A stretch of DNA of 64,000 bases, from the NCBI RefSeq assembly GCF_034931005.1, contig NZ_JAYGIN010000005.1, positions 1 through 64,000 on the forward strand, in the 5' to 3' direction. The translations under genes and the position numbers were made by a program. The notes under the pieces were generated by a model. That model had not been told where the DNA came from and ran no database searches. It was given only the letters and a program-made list of their open reading frames with translations. The stretch's first letter is position 1, and the number at the start of each line of letters is the position of its first letter. Origin of the DNA: Arcicella sp034931005 (lineage in GTDB: Bacteria > Bacteroidota > Bacteroidia > Cytophagales > Spirosomataceae). Shown here in pieces: positions 60,982 to 64,000 of this stretch.

Positions 60982-61194
60982 GCTATTTAAAGGTTTTCAA
61001 CATAGGTTGATGTATGAGTGGTTGGGTTTTATTCCAGAAACTTGTTAGTTATCCAATATCCATCGGACAAGGTTTTATGGTTCAATGTGTTTTTTAAAAC
61101 TGTACTTTTTGAGTTTTTTTTATGATTTTAAAATCAAATTTTCGAGTTTTTAAGCATATTCTTCTCAAATTCAACGACTTCAGATTTTCGCAAG

Positions 61195-61202
61195 TACCTT
61201 TG
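61195..61202 (+). promoter_or_regulatory. Candidate -7 box of the HAD phosphatase gene
   Basis: TACCTTTG matches TAnnTTTG and ends at 61202. It overlaps the GTG that would be the earliest start and so supports the ATG at 61217 as the true start, leaving a very short leader. Confidence 0.5.
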
Positions 61203-61216
61203 TGAAAAAAAAGATT

Positions 61217-62035
61217 ATGAAGTATAAAATGTTGGTGTTGGATATGGATGACACCTTGTTGACTGACGACCACCAAATTTCCGATAAAAATAAAGCCATG
61301 ATTCACAAAGCCCAAGAGTTGGGTGTTTACGTAGTTTTGGCTTCTGGGCGACCAACACCCGCTATGATTAATTACGCTAAGGATTTGAATCTGCACACCA
61401 ATGAATCTTACATTTTAGCGTATAATGGTGGACAAATCATTGAAATGAAGTCGGAACAGGTTTTATTTGAGCAAAGTATTTCAAAAGAACACATTCATCA
61501 ATTATACGATTTTAGTGTTGCCAACAATGTTCACATTATTACTTATTTTGATGGGGCAATTGTTACCGAAAATGATTCTGAATATATTGATTTAGAAGTT
61601 CATATCACTGGAATGCCATTGAGACGAGTTGATAATTTTAAAGAAGCTGTCAATCAATCTTCCGTAAAATGTATCATGTTGGCTGAACCGTCTTATCTAA
61701 AGGTTGTTAGTGAGCAATTACAAGCAGAAATGTCTTCTCATAAAAGTATCACGACGTCAAAGCCATTTTTCTTAGAAATCATGCAATCAGGCATTGATAA
61801 AGCAGCCAGTTTAGCAAGATTAGCCTCAACTTTAAATATTAATGCTTCCGAAATTATTGCGGTTGGAAATGCTTATAACGATTTAACCATGATTGAATAC
61901 GCAGGTTTGGGCGTTTGGGTAGATAATGTTGAGCCTGAATTGCGTGAACGTGCCAATGTAATTGTCGCTTCCAATAATAATGATGGTGTTGCGGAGGTTA
62001 TTGAGCGTTTCATTGTGAATGGGGAAGAAGTATAA
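61217..62035 (+). CDS. Cof-type HAD-IIB phosphatase
   Basis: The ATG at 61217 gives about 272 residues starting MKYKMLVLDMDDTLLTDDHQ. The catalytic Asp pair is in LDMDDTL, VLASGRPTPAM is motif II, a Lys/His region KCIMLAEPSYLKVV follows, and GIDKAASLARLAS with AVGNAYNDLTMIEYAG gives motifs III and IV. This is the HAD-IIB (Cof/SupH) architecture with a cap of type C2. It should dephosphorylate sugar phosphates, nucleotides or flavin intermediates in the cytosol. No operon partner is seen. Confidence 0.92.
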   Translation: MKYKMLVLDMDDTLLTDDHQISDKNKAMIHKAQELGVYVVLASGRPTPAMINYAKDLNLHTNESYILAYNGGQIIEMKSEQVLFEQSISKEHIHQLYDFSVANNVHIITYFDGAIVTENDSEYIDLEVHITGMPLRRVDNFKEAVNQSSVKCIMLAEPSYLKVVSEQLQAEMSSHKSITTSKPFFLEIMQSGIDKAASLARLASTLNINASEIIAVGNAYNDLTMIEYAGLGVWVDNVEPELRERANVIVASNNNDGVAEVIERFIVNGEEV

Positions 62036-62125
62036 TAAAGTAGTGGCGAATAGCATTCGCCAGTTTTGAATAATTAAAAAGCATTAGCAAGTGTTGGTGC
62101 GGTTACGAATATATTAAACAAATTC

Positions 62126-62560
62126 ATGAAAAAGATTACATCGTACAGAGCATTATTTGGGGCAACCAAAACAACCGAACTTGCCGAGTTGAAAAAGACT
62201 TATAGAAATTTAATTAAAGAATGGCATCCTGACAAAATTCAAGATGACGAAGCCAAAAAAGAAGAAGCGGCTATTAAAAGTAAAGTTATTATTGAAGCAT
62301 ACGATTTATTGGTAAGTATTGCACCAGAAACCCATGCGGCTAATTTGGAAGAATATACAAAAACAATATCTGCGTCAATCATCGAAGATTTTGAATATAA
62401 GGAAGGAAGATTAAAAATCGTTTTTCCTGATAATGTTGTTTATGAATACTTTGGTGTTCCTGAAAATACGTATGTGAAATTTGTAAATGCTCCGTCAGTA
62501 GCTCGTTTTGCGAAAAGACATATTTATAATTCATTTACTTTTAGAAATGTAAGTAAATAA
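62126..62560 (+). CDS. DnaJ-KTSC fusion protein
   Basis: The 144-residue protein has an N-terminal J domain with the HPD motif (WHPDKIQ, HPD at 34-36) and a C-terminal KTSC domain (about 80-140: IVFPDNVVYEYFGVPENTYVKF). KTSC domains are often found with J domains in Bacteroidota; the role is unknown but the J domain should stimulate an Hsp70 such as DnaK. No other chaperone gene is adjacent. Start and stop are clear. Confidence 0.88.
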   Translation: MKKITSYRALFGATKTTELAELKKTYRNLIKEWHPDKIQDDEAKKEEAAIKSKVIIEAYDLLVSIAPETHAANLEEYTKTISASIIEDFEYKEGRLKIVFPDNVVYEYFGVPENTYVKFVNAPSVARFAKRHIYNSFTFRNVSK

Positions 62561-62571
62561 TGATTATCCTG

Positions 62572-62602
62572 AATTGCCAACTTGTAAAAGTTGGCAATTT
62601 TA
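62572..62602 (+). terminator. Terminator of the DnaJ-KTSC gene
   Basis: AATTGCCAACTT and AAGTTGGCAATTTT pair around GTAA, 11 nt after the stop. Confidence 0.9.
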
Positions 62603-62779
62603 GTTTCCGAGCAGGTAATTTTGAAAGTTTATTTTTATGAAAATATATCTTACAAAATTCCTATCACTTGCCTAACTATCAGACCGTTCCTTTCTAAAAA
62701 ATGATTTAATTTTAAACTCTTGGCGTAAAATTTGAGTTAAAACTAAAGTAGAGATTCGGTTTTTATACAAATGATTTTC

Positions 62780-62787
62780 TATATTTG
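62780..62787 (+). promoter_or_regulatory. Candidate -7 box of topA
   Basis: TATATTTG matches TAnnTTTG and lies 34 nt before the topA ATG. No clear -33 TTTG precedes it at the usual distance. Confidence 0.5.
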
Positions 62788-62821
62788 ATGGTTGTAACAC
62801 CAAGTTACCTTTGAACAAGAT

Positions 62822-64000
62822 ATGTCGAAAAACTTAGTAATAGTGGAATCCCCTGCAAAGGCAAAGACCATTGAGGGGTATTTAGGGAAGGATTTTACGG
62901 TAAAATCTTCGTATGGTCACGTGCGAGATTTACCGAAAGAAAATGATGCTATTGATATAAAAAATGGCTTTAAACCTACTTATATAATCTCACCTGAGAA
63001 AATAAAAGTTGTCAACGAATTAAAAGCTCTTGCAAAATCTTCTGATGAAGTCTGGCTCGCAACCGATGATGACCGTGAGGGAGAATCCATCTCTTGGCAC
63101 TTGAAAGAGGCTTTGGGATTAGCGGACAATACCAAAAGAATTGTTTTTAGAGAGATTACGAAAAAAGCCATTCAAAATGCCATTCAGAATCCAAGAACGA
63201 TTGATGTCGATTTAGTAAATGCTCAACAGGCTCGTCGTGTGCTTGACCGTCTGATTGGCTTTGAATTATCGCCAGTTCTTTGGTCGAAAGTAAAAAAAGG
63301 ACTTTCAGCAGGACGTGTGCAATCGGTAGCGGTAAGAATTGTGGTAGAACGTGAACGTGAGATTGAGAATTTCGATTCAAAATCTTCTTTCAAAATTGTT
63401 GCACTTTTCAATTTGAAAGGTGGAAAAGTTTTACAAGCAGAATTACCAAAAAACTTTGAAACCGAGGCACAAGCAAAAACATTTTTAGAGAAATGTATCG
63501 GAGCGGAATTTAAGATTAAAAACTTAGAAACCAAACCTGCTAAGAAATCACCAGCACCACCATTTACAACCTCAACTTTACAGCAAGAAGCCTCTCGTAA
63601 ATTGGGATATTCGGTGGCATCAACGATGTCTTACGCTCAGAAATTATATGAAGCAGGTAAGATTTCGTATATGAGAACTGACTCAACAAGTCTTTCGGAA
63701 GATGCTGTTCAAAATGCAACTGCGGCAATTACGGCTGCTTACGGAGCAGAATTTGTGCAGAATCGTGTTTATAAAACCAAAGACGAAAACGCACAGGAAG
63801 CTCACGAAGCCATTCGTCCAACTGATTTTAGTGCGAATACTGCGGGTTCTGATTTGAAAGAAAAACGTTTGTACGAATTAATCTGGAAACGTGCCATTGC
63901 TTCTCAAATGGCTGACGCTCAATTAGAAAGAACAACTGCAACGGTTAGTATTTCAACTACATCAGAAGATTTAGTTGCTCAAGGTGAAGTAATTAAGTTT
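62822..64000 (+). CDS. topA: DNA topoisomerase I (5' part, runs off the window)
   Basis: TopA relaxes negative supercoils by a single-strand break. The first 393 residues are in the window and the frame is open at its end. The TOPRIM domain shows LVIVESPAKAKTIEGYLG with Glu9 and DDDREGESI (82-90; the usual DPDREGE has Asp for Pro). GFELSPVLWSKVKKGLSAGRVQSVAVR and the active-site Tyr in ISYMRTDSTSL (about 284) are present. The start MSKNLVIVESP is standard. Zinc-ribbon or basic C-terminal domains lie beyond the edge. Confidence 0.97.
   Translation, partial: MSKNLVIVESPAKAKTIEGYLGKDFTVKSSYGHVRDLPKENDAIDIKNGFKPTYIISPEKIKVVNELKALAKSSDEVWLATDDDREGESISWHLKEALGLADNTKRIVFREITKKAIQNAIQNPRTIDVDLVNAQQARRVLDRLIGFELSPVLWSKVKKGLSAGRVQSVAVRIVVEREREIENFDSKSSFKIVALFNLKGGKVLQAELPKNFETEAQAKTFLEKCIGAEFKIKNLETKPAKKSPAPPFTTSTLQQEASRKLGYSVASTMSYAQKLYEAGKISYMRTDSTSLSEDAVQNATAAITAAYGAEFVQNRVYKTKDENAQEAHEAIRPTDFSANTAGSDLKEKRLYELIWKRAIASQMADAQLERTTATVSISTTSEDLVAQGEVIKF

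Noticed and set aside
1..64000. tRNA or rRNA genes
   Set aside because: No cloverleaf with a GGTTCGANTCC-type T-arm or CCA end, and no rRNA-like block, was recognised on either strand by eye.

Overview
The window is a low-GC chromosomal segment of a Bacteroidota bacterium, most likely from the order Cytophagales (family level or below cannot be fixed from sequence alone). Supporting signs are promoter -7 boxes of the TAnnTTTG type, a C-terminal type IX secretion (T9SS) sorting domain on one secreted protein, a SusA-like neopullulanase beside a GH65 maltose phosphorylase / beta-phosphoglucomutase cassette, a LytTR regulator, a RES-Xre toxin-antitoxin pair and intergenic spaces full of palindromic repeats. 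No tRNA, rRNA, CRISPR array, transposase or prophage module was seen; the gene content is mostly housekeeping and metabolic.

Layout. 1-8 kb: two aldehyde dehydrogenases, an XRE/S24-like regulator, molybdopterin adenylyltransferase MogA, a TetR regulator and a desaturase that closely resembles eukaryotic dihydroceramide delta-4 desaturases. 8-18 kb: a maltodextrin-use locus with GH65 phosphorylase, beta-phosphoglucomutase and neopullulanase on the minus strand, diverging from a second GH13 enzyme, an MFS sugar transporter and a DUF1460 protein. Together these import and split maltodextrin/maltose and pass beta-glucose-1-phosphate on as glucose-6-phosphate. 18-25 kb: outer-membrane and lipoprotein genes, a glycosyltransferase, a seven-repeat propeller-like secreted protein and about 2.5 kb of repeated, palindromic DNA. 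25-33 kb: an unknown protein, DnaK, a 2-hydroxyacid dehydrogenase, a T9SS-sorted glycosidase-like protein and an XdhC accessory factor. 33-40 kb: a membrane pyrophosphatase fused to an OmpA-like domain, the RES-Xre pair, a TonB-C-like protein and a large PIG-L deacetylase. 40-51 kb: SnoaL-like protein, GNAT, nitrilase, LytTR and LuxR-like regulators, a LysM/lysozyme-like protein without signal peptide, HemN, and a PhyH-desaturase operon. 51-64 kb: ribosomal proteins L35 and L20, a NuiA-like inhibitor, a cysteine desulfurase, divergent aconitases AcnA and AcnB, a HAD phosphatase, a DnaJ-KTSC protein and the 5' part of topA.

The most striking feature that genes do not explain is a set of non-coding mobile palindromes. 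Four copies of one family (160 or 186 bp, ends CGGAA...TTCCG) sit between AT-rich 8-bp target duplications, three of them perfect; two copies in opposite orientation differ at only about two positions. One copy is nested in another hairpin element. Two unrelated elements (114 and 161 bp) are flanked by TTA duplications, and one of these TTA repeats forms the stop codon of the neighbouring gene. These look like MITE-type elements whose transposase is elsewhere in the genome.

The best protein-level leads are the bacterial delta-4 sphingolipid-desaturase homologue, the pyrophosphatase-OmpA fusion, the aldehyde dehydrogenase lacking the oxyanion-hole asparagine, and the LysM/lysozyme-like protein with no export signal.
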